Shown here: positions 11,495 through 23,701 of the stretch, piece by piece
How positions within the stretch are numbered: the stretch's first letter is position 1
Layout: each line of letters starts with the position of its first letter
NCBI GenBank assembly: GCA_037501455.1
Contig: CM074862.1
Coordinates: 86,947,501 to 87,011,500, forward strand
DNA from: Lantana camara
Taxonomy: Eukaryota; Streptophyta; Magnoliopsida; Lamiales; Verbenaceae
Direction: 5' to 3'
Length of the DNA: 64,000 nucleotides
The notes under the pieces: generated by a model
The model's input: the letters and a program-made list of their open reading frames with translations, nothing else
Told to the model about the DNA's origin: nothing
The model's database searches: none
Translations under genes and position numbers: made by a program

Positions 11495-12271
11495 GGCCTA
11501 GCCACTTGAGAGGTACGACGGTGTGGGGTTGTGGCCCCCTTCGGGGTGCTACAGTTTTGCACTTATATAATATGGTTTTAAATGTTTGAACATGTTATGT
11601 GTTCTTATAAGAATAAATGCCGCTATGTGCCCTTCGTTCATCCTTGTTGGCATTCATTGTGCTTATGAACATCCCTTGATGTGTTTTATGAATATTTTAA
11701 GTTATGAAATGTCTTTCCTTGCATGAAATTGATATGAATTTGTATCATGCCTACATGATCTCATCTCTTAAATGTTCAAGCATATGTCGTGCGTCTATGT
11801 GGTTCATTTTGAGTCTAAGTCTTGTCTTTTTTTAGGAGTACCCAGGTTGCTGTTTTGTTGGCCAACTTGACTCTGGGGTGGATCATTCGCTTGTCTTTGG
11901 CCTCGTCAGTGTTAGGTAAGGTTAGGATATAGTTAAACCCTAATGAACGTTTTCGAATACATGCGACTTAAGCCTTATGTATATGTAAGTATGTGTGGAG
12001 TATGTATTTTGATGATTTGTTATAAGACTTGATTTGAAGTATGAACGCTATGTACGAGCCTATGTATGCTTGCTTTCGATTTTGTTTTGACGTTGGGTCC
12101 TATTACACCTTGCTTCAAACCATGTAAATGAGCCCTGCCCCGTGTTATAAGAACCTTTAGACTGTGTACCTACCATGAGCGCTGCCACACATTATTAAGA
12201 CAAGTCACGCAATAGCACGGAGTGATAAGCAAAGCTTGGTGTTGGCAACGTATGGTGCGTATGTATGGTAT
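11495..12271 (+). mobile_element. fragments of plus-strand long LTRs
   Basis: 11495-11553 is the tail of an LTR ending CGGGGTGCTACA. 11554-12271 then resembles the middle of the long LTRs (GCGTCTATGTGG, TTTTGAGTCTAAGTC, AGGTTAGGATATAGTTA, GCCTATGTATGC), compare 7727-8060 and 36440-36620. A tail placed before a middle means two different or rearranged copies. No coding content is visible. Confidence 0.5.
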
Positions 12272-12840
12272 GTGTAACACCCCGAATTTTTGGCCGTACA
12301 TGTATGTCGTAATGAGAGTTTTATTTGTACTTTTAATTATTTAATTATGTGGTTATATGTTTATTATAATGTTTAAACGACATTCGTGAATTTAGTTGAA
12401 TTATTTTTTAAGTATATGTTTGAATATTTGAATGATTTACCCCAGTTGGATCATGTTTTTAATCCGTTTGACCCTTGTTCCGATTTTTGTGACTATGTGA
12501 TATGCATGAATTATGTGGGTTATGAACTTGCTTACATGCTCATTGTTTGTTTCTGAGTTCGTTTGTTATGGTTCTTAAACCGTTTTTTTTTTTTTTTGTT
12601 AGGGACTCGAGGGCCTAACTCGGTTTAGCGCACCTTGGGTTCTGGAAGGCGCAACTTGAGTTTGGGAATTCGGATTTGGATTCTGGATGTGGCGCTGGAC
12701 TCGTAACGAAAATACAAAGCTAAGGAACCTAACCTTATATTTTTCTAAGCACGTTTAGACCCCCAAATTTCACCCAAACCGAGCCTCTCGATCGTGACTA
12801 CCATCTTTTACTGTTTTAGCCATAGCTAATTCATTTCTTA
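12272..12840 (+). mobile_element. head of a plus-strand LTR (fragment)
   Basis: It starts TGTAACACCCCGAATTTTTG and matches the head at 20382-21013 along its length, including GGGCCTAA, TTTAGCGCACCTTGGGTTCT, GGAATTCGGATT and CGCTGGACTC. The match fades near 12790-12840, where oppositely oriented LTR sequence begins. The right boundary is approximate. Confidence 0.55.
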
Positions 12841-14203
12841 ACGTAGCAGCATGGTCGCGGCCGTGACACCGTTTTCAAAGGAAAATGATAGCAGTCTTGA
12901 CCACTACTATGAAGCACCAGCACCACCAGGTCATGGCCGTGACTCATACCAGAAGGAAATAGGTGCTACCATGACTAAAAAACAGTCGTGACCACTACCA
13001 AGATTGCTCTTGGTGCGATCGCGGCCGCAACCCTGCTCGTACCTGCACCATAAGAGACTGAAACAAGGAATAAACGGGGGAGGGAGGAGGAGGAGGAACA
13101 AAATTAGCAGCTAACCAACACAACAACACATAAAAAAGCTCCATATATAAGGCCTAATAACAACAGCTACATGCAAGTATGAATCAAGGAAGCCAAACTG
13201 TTCATATATGTTTATATATTCAAATTTCATGAAAGTTCTTCAATGGTGGAATGATATGCAGCAATTTTCCATGAAATTCATGCTCATATTTGCATAAATG
13301 AAGGTCTTATGATCATAAATCATGCATCAATTCAAGATATAGGCAAAATGGCATGAATTATCCCAAAAATGGTATATAACGTAACTATTCATGTACAAGA
13401 CCGTAGCATACTCAAAAATGGATGAAAATACACAAATCATAGCTCTAAAGATGTATAAGAAGATGGACAACATAAGAATGTGCTGACCTCTCTAATTTGA
13501 CGAAGAATGGAGGTCGAACGAGTTAGAAATCGCAAGTTATGAATAGTGACTGCCCTCTTTTCTTTCTCTCCCTTTGGTGTCTCGGTTCCCAACTGCTTCT
13601 CTTCTCTCTCTCTCTTGCTGAATAAAATGGAGGGTTAAGGCAGTGATAGAGGATTTAATTAGAGAAAATTGGGTCCAAGTTTGAGGTTAAAAGGTAAATT
13701 CGAATTCTCGAGCTCAAGATATGAACTAAAATAGCCTAAGGTGTTTTATTTTCAAATAGGTCCTCAAACTTTCCAAAAAATCAAATAGGCCCAAAGTCTA
13801 AGGTGTTCTATTTTCAAATAGGTCCTCAAACTTTCAAAAAAATCAAATAGGCCCAAAGTCTATTTTTAATTAAGTCGCAAGATTACAAATAAGTTTCAAT
13901 GAAGTCCAATTTAAATATAATTCATTTAATTCCAAGAAATTAGCATGCTCGACAATAAATTCATTTCATAATATGTACGAGAAATTAATAATGGATCAAT
14001 TTAAATGTTTTCTTAAAAAATTAGCCATTTAAATCAAATTAAATCTAGTTTAACAATTGAATAACACTTAAATCAAATTAAAAATAAATAGGTAACAATC
14101 AAATCAAATTATAAACACTTAGATATAATTAAAGAAACGAAATTACGTAAAGTAAATTCACAGGTGGCACAAACCTATACGTACGAATGAGCGGGGTGTC
14201 ACA
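12841..14203 (-). mobile_element. minus-strand LTR, 3' LTR of the gag-only element
   Basis: It ends on the plus strand with GAGCGGGGTGTCACA at 14203, immediately followed by a reversed polypurine tract (ATCTCCCCCCTTAAGA), as expected for the 3' LTR of a minus-strand element. Composition and order follow the solo LTR 16455-19855: palindromes, pyrimidine/purine-rich leader, AT-rich head. The left end is not recognisable because it runs into the plus-strand LTR head at about 12840. A plausible splice donor (GAG/GTCAGC) lies near 13500. Confidence 0.55.
12853..13031 (-). repeat. decayed array of 16-bp palindromes (GGTCGCGGCCGTGACC type)
   Basis: About five copies start near 12853, 12893, 12929, 12984 and 13016, for example GGTCGCGGCCGTGACA and GGTCATGGCCGTGACT. 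The array begins about 1170 bp from the LTR head. Copies are more diverged and spacing less regular than in the arrays at 4014 or 27688. Confidence 0.55.
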
Positions 14204-16454
14204 ATCTCCCCCCTTAAGATAATCTAGTCCCCAGATTCACCGCTTGAGTCAAAACTACAAGCAACTTTCCATATTCATCCCATGTTCAAGGTTCGCGACG
14301 TCCCAACATGGATTAGTCCAGTAAAGTTCTTCTAGCATAAATGGGTTTGATCGTTTCTTGAAGTGTCGATGGAGTAACTCCTTTACGAACTTGATCTGGC
14401 TAGGGGTAGCTTGAATGTTCCGCATGATAAGAGGATCTAAATGAGATTCATCACCCACCATTTGATCCATTCCAAACTAACTCAAAAGCTCGGCGTTCCA
14501 CGAGTGGCGTAGTTATTGAAATTTCACCACTCGCACCTTCTAACACAAGAGGTCTCCCAAGTATAGCCATCCTTCAGCTCGTTATTTGCTTCGAGGGCCC
14601 ATTGCAATTACGACCCTCAACTTACCTTATAACCACACTCTCGTAATCTTAGAGTTGTCTCTTAGGACAACTAAACATTCAACCACATCATATACACGCA
14701 TTAAGAAAATAACAATAATCTAAAATAGCAATTAAAAAATGCATGACGCATGTGCCATGAATGACTTCTATACCATTCACCATGATTTCGAAGTTCTTGA
14801 TATGAAAATTCTTAGATAAAAGGCCGAAGTCAATGTTGTGAATCTTGTGACTCGAATTTCTTGACCTCGGCTTCGTTCGTCGGCTCTCTAGTTTGACAAC
14901 CAATTTCTTGCTTCAATTCCACTCTTGAGTAAGCACTTGACCTCATTTTCTTCCAAATTTGAATCCTTTAGACTATGGCATACTTCTAAATCTCGATGAC
15001 AAAGCTCCTTTAGCATCACACGAAGGAGTTATGCATGACATCTGAACTTTAACACTTATCGTTAGTGGGAGATTTATCAAGTACTGATCGCTAATACGTG
15101 TCAGTGAAAAGCACTGAGATACAACTCCAAACTCTGACAAGCTCTTCCTCTTCCATGGATTGTAAAAATCACAACAAGCAAGAAGGAACTTGGGGAGCCC
15201 TGGAAGATTTATCTATATTTCTTCATACATCTTCTCCACCCTAACAATAGGAGGAGCTTGTCTGACTTGAGGATTTTCACCAAAGATATGTGGGAATGGT
15301 TCTTCGATTTCAAATCCTTTTATAGAACAAACATTCTTCAAACTCCAGATCAATTGAGACGCATCACAGTGGTGGAGAAATGCACAATAACCTCGTATTC
15401 TATCCTAATACCATCAATAACTCTCTTAGGTGACAACCATCCTTACGGCATCGTCCATTCTCACCCTTAACGCTCAATATGGGCTCTTCGTACCATCCTT
15501 CCATTTGACGTTCCTTTCCAAACATTGGAGGATGCGATTTGGTTACATAGTAATACAATATCCTATAATTAAATACTAAATATGTATATCGGGTAAAAGT
15601 GCAAATGGTATGCATTACATAACCAAATTCGAGTATATAATAAACCACAACAACAATTACAATGTATAAAGGGAAATGATTACAAAAGTAATTATGGTAT
15701 GGATGCACGTGCTATGAATGCAAATACCTCAATTCCCAAGTTCATTCTGGTCTCCAACTAGAGGTCTTGAGTTTTGCAATTGGGTAATTGGTGCTCCAAG
15801 AAAGCATAAACGTAGAATCTCTTTAGCCTGATCCAACATCCATCATAAGTGTGGTTGATCTCTCTATAATGTGCGCGTGGTTGAAACTCTCTTTTGGACC
15901 TTAGAAGCTTTTCGGATTCAAGCTTTTTCTGTTGCCCTTTCCCGGATGGAGCACATCAGTGTATGCTTCCATCTATTTGCTGATTTGAGCAAGAACCCAA
16001 TTCAAACTCCATCTTTTCAATCTCATTCACTGCACCCATGGTTAACCATCGGTTTTCAACCCTTAATGCCTTTCTTGTAGCTTTGGCCCAAGTACTCGTA
16101 TTCTCTGCAATGAGAGCCTCTTTGAACTCTTCCTGAAGGCCTTCTATAAAATATCTAGCCTTCATTTTATCATTGTTCGCAATGTGAGGAACGAACATGC
16201 TCAACCTCTCAAATTCCTTGAGGTATTCAATTACCATTCTATTTTCTTTTTTCAACATGAGGAACTCCTCGAGCCTTCGATCCCTCAAAACTGTTGGAGT
16301 ATACATATTTCGAAACTCTCGGACAAACACGTCCCATGTTAACTCTTCATTTGTCATCCTCAATTGCAAACTCTCGGTCTTTAGTTGTCGAGCTTGTCAT
16401 TGGAGAATAAAAGAAGTGAGGCGTGCTTTATAAGGAGAGTGGCAAGGCCAAACC

Positions 16455-19400
16455 TGTAGCACCCGGGACGATAGGCGCCACATCCCCCGCACTACAAGTC
16501 TAGTCCACACGTGAAATGGATAATCCAAGCATGAACCGGACTCATAGCGAACGGGAGACCAAAATAAAAGATATCGTAGCTAGGCGGAATCTAACCCAGT
16601 ACCAAATAAATCAAGAAAACCAAAAGTGGAATGCGGAAGCAATAGCGTATAATTCATAATTTTCAACAACGACCACAAGTCCAATAATTCCAATACATAA
16701 ATTAGATTCATCATGCAACCTATCCAAAAAAATATCCAATAATCTCATAATTTGCACACATACCCATTTACATAAAAGATACCACTTAATTCATAATTGG
16801 CACACAGGCCCAATACATAAAAGAGATATAATTAAAACATAATAATATAAAATGAGACTCGAGTGTACAAGTGTGACTCGATTAAAATGCAATGACTCGA
16901 TTCCCGCCTAGCCAAACCTGCAAGAACTAAGAAGTGGGGAAAGAGGGGTCAGTCTCTAGAAGACTGAGTGAGAAGGAGCTATACATAAATATAGAAACAT
17001 GCACATGCAAGTCATAAATCCCGAGCAAGGTTTTATTTAAAGGTAGTTCCCACGAAGGGCAAGAAATTAACTAAACAATGCTCGGATTTTATGACTAATT
17101 CATATTAAATTCATTTAGTTCATAATTCATACATAAAAATAAAGGCTCGGCGAGTGAGCGTGCATCATCTCTAACCAAACTCCGACCGTGTATGACAAAT
17201 ATCATTAATACATTAAATAGGGGATCATGCGATATATCATGATACACACAAATCATATATCATATCCTAAATCATATTCGTTTGGGCAATCCGTGCCCCG
17301 ACCTTCCCGCACGGTACCTATCAATCATAACATAATCATGATCATAATCATAACATAAGTTCCAACCTTCTTCCTCCGGGTGGTGGACGGGTTAGCAAGA
17401 CCCGACCACCTCATACATAATGGCTAGAGGGGTTCATGAGTCCCCAAAAGCCCGCCTAGCGTTTTCTCGTCAAAACTCCTGACGAGATCCGTTTCGACAT
17501 AAAACATAAATGGAATCAGCACATGGGATCACCGTCGGCCCTTGCCTCCCCGGATAGCCACATGTACTAAATTCCTGGGCCCGTGAACATAACATACATG
17601 CAATCTCGCCAAAACATTTCAGTTAATAAGAAACATAACATATTTCATAATCCTTGTGAAAATATTTACTCGATAAATTCATTTGAAAACCATATATAAA
17701 TATACCTTAGGTTTTTGGCCAAAACTTATCACATAAGGTTGTAGGGTTTAATACATATCTAGAACAAAAACACCCTCACCTGGAATACCACGAGACATAA
17801 AGCATAATTAATGCGGGTGCCTACTCAACTCAGAAGTCTCCGCCCTGGAACGAACTGTATAAGAGAGGGAACAATGTGTACTCGTGAGAAAATGACTCAA
17901 TATGAAACCACATAGACGCACGGCAATCCTTATGAAGTGGTATGATATGTTATGAGATGATATGATAGAGAATAAATCCTAAAATGTCATGGAGTGGTGC
18001 ATGCATGATCAATCAATCAATTCATAATACAAGACAATACATATTAACAGTGCATATGAATCAATTAGAAGTTATTAAACACATAGAGAATGCAATTAAG
18101 AATTGCAACCATGTACGCATAACTCATGTCCTTATCAATTTTTCATAGCAAAAGTCATCCCCATAATGCAACATATTCATAAGACTTTATAATACATGTT
18201 AACCATATTCAAGAATCATTTTAAGGTGAAAGGAATCTAATAAGCACATAAAGGAAACAATAGTTGCAAAGGAGACCACATTAAAGCACTTAAACATTTA
18301 CACATTGAATTGATAGCATAAAATCCATAATCATATGAAGGCAAATCATATATCATTAATTAATCAAGCATACAAGTCATATAGTTCACATATGGGAGCC
18401 AAGAGGGTGGAAGGACCACAAGAAGAAGGGTTTTGGTGAGCTTTATCAAAAGTTGACAATTTCCGAAACGAACAAGCTGCAGGAATATGGAAATATCTTG
18501 AATTATAGAAATTGGAATTAAGTTTTGTTTGTTGGGACCGAAACTAGACACAAAGATCTTTCCGGTGATATATGGCACGAATCATGATTCAAAACGAGGT
18601 GAAAATGGCGTAGGCCCGAAGTTGGGTGATTGTAGATTGTCGACAAAGTACCGACACCAAAAAGAATTGATAATATCTCACAAATGGGAAAATATATTGA
18701 AGTTATTCGAATTGGATAATATTCTACACTTCAAGAGGTTTCCGAGAGTTTACAAATCAGGTCATTCCGAGTTCGGACGAGGGAGTCGCGGCCGTGAGAA
18801 AATTGCACTGAAAATCAGTCGCCGCATCGACTGAAAATTGGCCAAGTTTCGAATTGTTGGTCGCGACCGCGACCAAAAAGGGTCACAAAACGGTCGCGGG
18901 AGCGACCCCCAATTCCAGCAGCTACGTTTGGCGACGGGAAAACAGGCCAAAGGCGGAAATTAGCTTCAAGAAGGCTAAAGGAGCTCCCAATTCACCCATA
19001 AACACACCACAACCACAAAATACAACATATATACACATATTACTCATAAATCATGAATCAAATCATCAAATTTTATAAACCCACAAGTATATATATATAC
19101 AAATATACACATTTATATACACACATATACATACACAATTCTTACATCAAAATTCAAACCAACAAGCAAAGAATTCATAGATTATCATGTAATCATGCAT
19201 ATACACATAATATTACAAGTTGTCCAACAAGAATCTCAACCCTAATTATCACCCATCATATATATCTACACACACATACCTTGGAAGAAGGAGGAGAAGA
19301 GAGGGGTTGAAGAAGAGAGTGACTTGAGCTTGATTCTTGGAGGAAAAATGGATGAAGACCTTGTATTCTTGCTCCTTGTTGATCGAGAGAGAGAGGAGAA

Positions 19401-19855
19401 GAAAGGGATGAGGGTGTCTCTTGTGTTTGTTCTTGAAGAATGATGAAATGAAGAGGAAAAGTGCAAATGTATGCATATATCGTGTAAAACAAGAGGAAAA
19501 AGAAGGGAAATTGCACTTTGGTCCTTTGGGAATTTAAGTAATTTAATTAGGGCCCCAAGGTTTGGTTCTTGGGTAATTGGGGGGTCTAATTCAAAATTCG
19601 ATTGAGTCCAAGGATTTCATATAAGATCAAATAGGTACATAACAAAATATAACATACAAATAACAATTAAACATACTAAACGAGTTTAATTAACATAATC
19701 ACTTAAGTCACATAGTTCACATAATAGCAATTAGTTCACAAAATTAATAAATTAAATAATCACTTAGAAATTAAAACACATATAAGTCACATAACTCTCG
19801 ATCTAAACCCACTCATGACGTCATACCTGTACGGCCACAAAGTCGGGGCGTTACA
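16455..19855 (-). mobile_element. 3.4-kb solo LTR inside gag
   Basis: Plus-strand ends TGTAGCACCCGGGAC and GTCGGGGCGTTACA, with a perfect duplication AAACC at 16450-16454 and 19856-19860. Removing it restores continuity of the gag region. Only one LTR is present. On the minus strand it reads head, an AT-rich zone, a purine-rich leader with AAG/GTATGTG at about 19280, a four-palindrome array (18784-18907), and a tail with GTGCGGGG-type sequence. Short open frames at 19250-19520 are low complexity and unsupported. Confidence 0.85.
18784..18907 (-). repeat. array of four 16-bp palindromes
   Basis: Copies start at 18784, 18817, 18859 and 18892 (steps 33, 42, 33). The best copy is GGTCGCGACCGCGACC at 18859. 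In the LTR's own direction this matches the first four positions of the six-copy array at 27688-27918 (33, 41, 34). It begins 948 bp from the LTR head. Confidence 0.7.
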
Positions 19856-20360
19856 AAACCTCCAAGATACTCTCTATCTCGGAGAGCCACTCCTCGGCAC
19901 TAATATCATCACCACCTCTGAATTGGGGAGGTTTAAAAGCTCTGAGATTCTAGTACATGGTCATCATCGGGTCTAGAGGTTGTACTGAAGAAAGGGGTTG
20001 TCCCTGATTTGGTTGAAAATGTTGGAACATTGCGGTTATGAACTCCTCGACGTTTAATGAAGGACGAAGATATTGGTGAGGTGGATGCCCGTAGATTTGT
20101 CATCGTGGCGGCATCCTGAAAGCTTAACTAAACCAATATATAAATATGCATGCTCATAGTAAATGGTTGTGACACATAAGAAAATCATCTAAGAGTAAGC
20201 AAGGAATGCGATGCAATACGAAATATAAGGTTAGTAAGTTAATAAAAATAAAGCATATAAATTAGCACATCATAATAAATGCACACAAAATCAAACTGTC
20301 CCTATGACGTACAGCCTAGATAGACACGACCCAACACTGAACCCCGATGTTGCAACCCAG

Positions 20361-20373
20361 AGCTATGATACCA
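20361..20373 (-). other. primer-binding site of the gag-only element
   Basis: AGCTATGATACCA reads TGGTATCATAGCT on the minus strand, one change from the initiator Met-tRNA primer site TGGTATCAGAGC. It marks the 5' end of the internal region. The next bases to the right are the head of an LTR in the opposite orientation rather than the expected 5' LTR. Confidence 0.6.
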
Positions 20374-20381
20374 GTTTAGGA

Positions 20382-21013
20382 TGTATTAACATCCCGATTT
20401 TTCGGTCGTACAGGTACGCCATTACCAGAGTGATACTTACACATTTTAATTATTTAATTACATGAATTATATGTTTAATATATTACTTATGTCACCTACT
20501 TGAATTATGTGAATTTATATTTGATTTTTATTTTAACTTTGTACTTGCAAATTTGAACCTTTTTACTCATTTTGATTTGTTTTAGTTCGTTAGATTCAGA
20601 AATTATTTTCAATTTTTGTGATTATGTGCTATACATGAATTATATGTATTATGAATGTGTTTATGTGCTCGTTACATGTTTTCGAGTTCGTTTCACACGG
20701 TTTTCAAACCGTTATATTTTTTAGGGACCCGAGGGCCTAATTTGCTTTAGCGCACCTTGGGTTCTGGAAGGCGTAACTTGAGCTCAGGAATTCGGATTCG
20801 AATTCCGAAAGTGACGCTGGACTCATAACGAAGATATGAAGCTAAGGACACTGAATAGGTATTTGTTTAAGCCTGTTTGGACCCCCGAATATTACCTGAA
20901 CTGAGCTTCGTGTAATAAATTTGACACCCCCACCAGTTTTGCTTATATCCGACCTGTTTCTTAACCAAATCAACCTGTTTTTGAACCCATTTAACCCTTA
21001 TTCAATCCTGTAT
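20382..21013 (+). mobile_element. plus-strand long LTR, first part
   Basis: It starts TGTATTAACATCCCG and matches the head at 12272-12790. It is interrupted at 21014 by the tandem array and resumes at 35370: the 5-bp duplication TGTAT is present on both sides. No coding content. Confidence 0.6.
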
Positions 21014-23701
21014 TGTACCGCCCCAATTTTCCAGACATACAGATACGCGTGTCACACGTGTGATTTTGAGAGTTAGGATTTATTTTAATCCATTCGTTTA
21101 TTAAATTCTTACATTTCATGAAAATTATATGGATTATATTTCAATGTGTTCATGTGAAAATATATGAAATTCGTGACAATGTGAGAAATATTGCGTGACT
21201 TGAAAATACTTGTTATGTGAAATAATTGCCGAAAGTGATTTAATTGCCAAATTGTCCTTAATTGACATTTATTTAAATTAGAGGACCAAATTGCATAAAC
21301 AATTCTTGGACCAAAGTGAATAAAATTGTAAGAATAGAACTTAATTGCATAACTTAAATATTTGAGGGACTTAATTGCAAATTGTGCTAGATCATCCATA
21401 TATGTAGAAGCATCATGTAGTCTCCATTTCATTTATCATTTCATTTCATAAAAATATAAACATATTTCTCCCCATTTCTCACGATTCAACACCAAGAAGA
21501 AGGAGAGAAAACTCCGTCATTTCAAGTTAATATTTTGGATGAATTAAGAATCATGGGAGCATCACCTCATCTCATCTTCATCTCATTCCTTCTCCTTTCA
21601 TTTTAAGGTATATATGAGCTATTTATATGAATTCTTGAATTCATGAGTTGAAGCTAGGGTTCTAGTTTGGATTAAATAACTTGATTTCTAGTTGCTAGAA
21701 ACATGGATACATGCCTTTAACTTGAATTTCTACTTGAATTCTTGGAGTTTATGGAAATATTTGATGAATATGTATATGAGTTCCAAAGTGAAAATCTGGA
21801 TGATCAAGGCATGATTTATGTGTTTATATTAGTTTTATTGTACCTTAAGCATGTATATATGTTTCCCTTCATGAATTATAGCATTTAGAATCGAATTATA
21901 AGTGTTTTGATGGAATTGGAGCTTGGTTCGTGCAATCCCCTATTTTCAGCTCTGTTTTATATCTGGCGTGACTGTAGGTCGCGACCGCGACCTAAACACA
22001 CACCAATCTGGTCGTGCCCGCGACCCACTCACAAATCTGGCAGAACAGTAGGTCGTCCCCGCGACCTGAAATACATATAAAATAGGTCGGGCCGCTACCC
22101 AAATTTGGCGAAGTTTCGACTTTTTGAAAAATTACACAAAAAATTCATGAAAAATTAGGTCGCGCCCCCAAAAATAGAGCAAAAATGGTCGCGACCGCGA
22201 CCCCTTTATATTCTGCATAAAATTGAGATTTCCAAATCCTTTTCTAATCTCTTAATTGACACCAACGTGCTATTATATAATCAATATCATGCCATAATAT
22301 GATCGTTACATGCTACATTTGATAATGCATGACGTTCCATTGCATGATTACGCCGTCCGTCATAATTGGTACCATTATCGAGTTATGTCCCACGGGTGCA
22401 CAAATGTTTCTATTTCTTGTCCAGTTCTTCTCCAGGGCGGAGATTGTGATCATGAGCACGTTCACGTATCCATGAGTCATTGTGTCGCCTGTCAGGTGAG
22501 GTTTAATTATAGCTATTTAGAACCTATATAACCCTTACGTGAGATTTCGACCAAAAGGTATTATATTTATAGTTTTCCCTAAACATACTCATGATTACAA
22601 GCAATTCACTTTTAAATGCAAGCAAGTCATGTTCATGAAAAGCAAGCAAGCCATGTTATTATCATGAATCAAGCATGTTTAACGAGTAAAGCATGTTCAC
22701 GTTGGGCCCGAGGGTAGTGGCTTAAGCCAGCCAGGAAAGCAAGGGCTGACGGGTAACTCTCGCGCTATCCTCACCACATTGGGATGACCCCTGAATCCTC
22801 TAGGAGATTAGTGGAGGAAGGAGTTCCAGGCTTAGGGTTTCATTTACCCTCTGCTCAACACGTCGTGGATGGTGAAGGTTAGCTACCTTCCCATCATTGG
22901 AGGGAGAAGGAGACTGGGGACGGGTCCGGCATAGCGGATTGTCCTCGGGTAATTGCATGATTTCCATTCCTTAATTGTATTGCCTGATTACACTATCGAA
23001 CTAATGCACTGTAATTGAATTGCATGTTCACCTATTGACTAATAAAGCAAGCATGTGTCATTCACGCTGGCAGTAAGGTTGGAGACTGCCCTCTCTCATC
23101 GGGCCACGTATTGAATGCATGAACATGATCGAAGTATTTAATATTGATAGTTGTAATCTCGGGCAAAGTGTATTATACCATGTCTTGAACTTATATGACT
23201 TATAGTTACAAAACCTTACCCGAGGTTATAACTTGCATGTCATCTGAGCTAATATTTATTTATGCCCCTCACTCGGTCTTCACAGACTGACGCCTCCACC
23301 TTTCAGGTTATTGCAGGTGCACGCTAGGCGGGAATCGAGTCGAGTCCAGTCCCTGTAATCGAGTCAAGCACGGTGCATATTCTTTATTGTTGCATTAGAC
23401 TTAGTGTTATATTTATTTGTTATGTATTCATAGATGTTAATGTATTGATATGTGAACTAGTATACGGGTTATTTGACGAATGATCAATGTGATAGCATGC
23501 TTTAATAGTTAGGTTTGATAATGAATAGACTATGCTTCCGCTTTATTCTGTAGCACGTTTGAGTTAGTCCCGCCTAGCTTGTCGTTTTATTTGTATTGTC
23601 ACCCGTTCGCTATAGGTTAGTTCATGTACGGATTACCCGTTTCATATGTGGAACGACCTATAGTGTTGGGCTGCGGCATCTCCACGTGTTGGGGTGCTAC
23701 A
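21014..23701 (+). repeat. LTR 1 of the tandem array
   Basis: Starts TGTACCGCCCCAATTTTCC and ends GTTGGGGTGCTACA (2688 bp). Layout: AT-rich start; a TATA-like AAAATATAAACAT near 21450; purine-rich leader; AAG/GTATATA donor-like site at 21607; palindrome array 21977-22202; acceptor-like TTCTCCAG at 22435; CAG/GTGAGG donor-like site at 22495; acceptor-like TTTCAG at 23306. No convincing coding region. Confidence 0.85.
21977..22202 (+). repeat. array of six 16-bp palindromes (GGTCGCGACCGCGACC type)
   Basis: Copies start at 21977, 22010, 22051, 22085, 22158 and 22187. The first and last are perfect; others have lost CG steps (for example GGTCGTGCCCGCGACC). It lies 963 bp from the LTR head. Confidence 0.85.

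Larger units (their letters stand above)
15956..20114 (-). pseudogene. Gypsy-type gag, split by a solo LTR
   Basis: The N-terminal part (20114-19856) starts with an ATG and contains the usual gag opening: a Phe-Lys-Pro-Pro motif, then GGDDISAEEWLSEIESIL. The rest lies at 16454-15956 and carries the retrotransposon gag core, with WDVFVREFRNMY, a Phe-Leu-X-Leu segment, NRMVIEYLKEFERLS and a KARYFIEGL-like stretch. Together about 250 codons are present. There is a TGA after the fourth codon, a TAG about 180 bp in, and a further in-frame stop near 16400. No zinc knuckle is visible. The product would have formed the capsid-like particle. It is not functional. Confidence 0.75.
14204..20381 (-). mobile_element. 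internal region of a minus-strand, gag-only Gypsy-type element
   Basis: It is bounded by a polypurine tract next to the left LTR (14204-14220) and a primer site at 20361-20373. After removing the solo LTR 16455-19855 the internal region is only about 2.8 kb. It carries one recognisable coding region, a decayed gag. 14220-15950 has no protease, reverse transcriptase or integrase motif on either strand; short frames there are unsupported. The size and content fit a non-autonomous TR-GAG-like element or a deletion derivative. The right LTR is not recognisable. Confidence 0.6.

Noticed and set aside
21109..21432. 107-codon minus-strand frame repeated at 26818-27141 and 32824-33147
   Set aside because: It recurs because it lies in the three copies of the LTR; minus-strand shadow of AT-rich LTR sequence.
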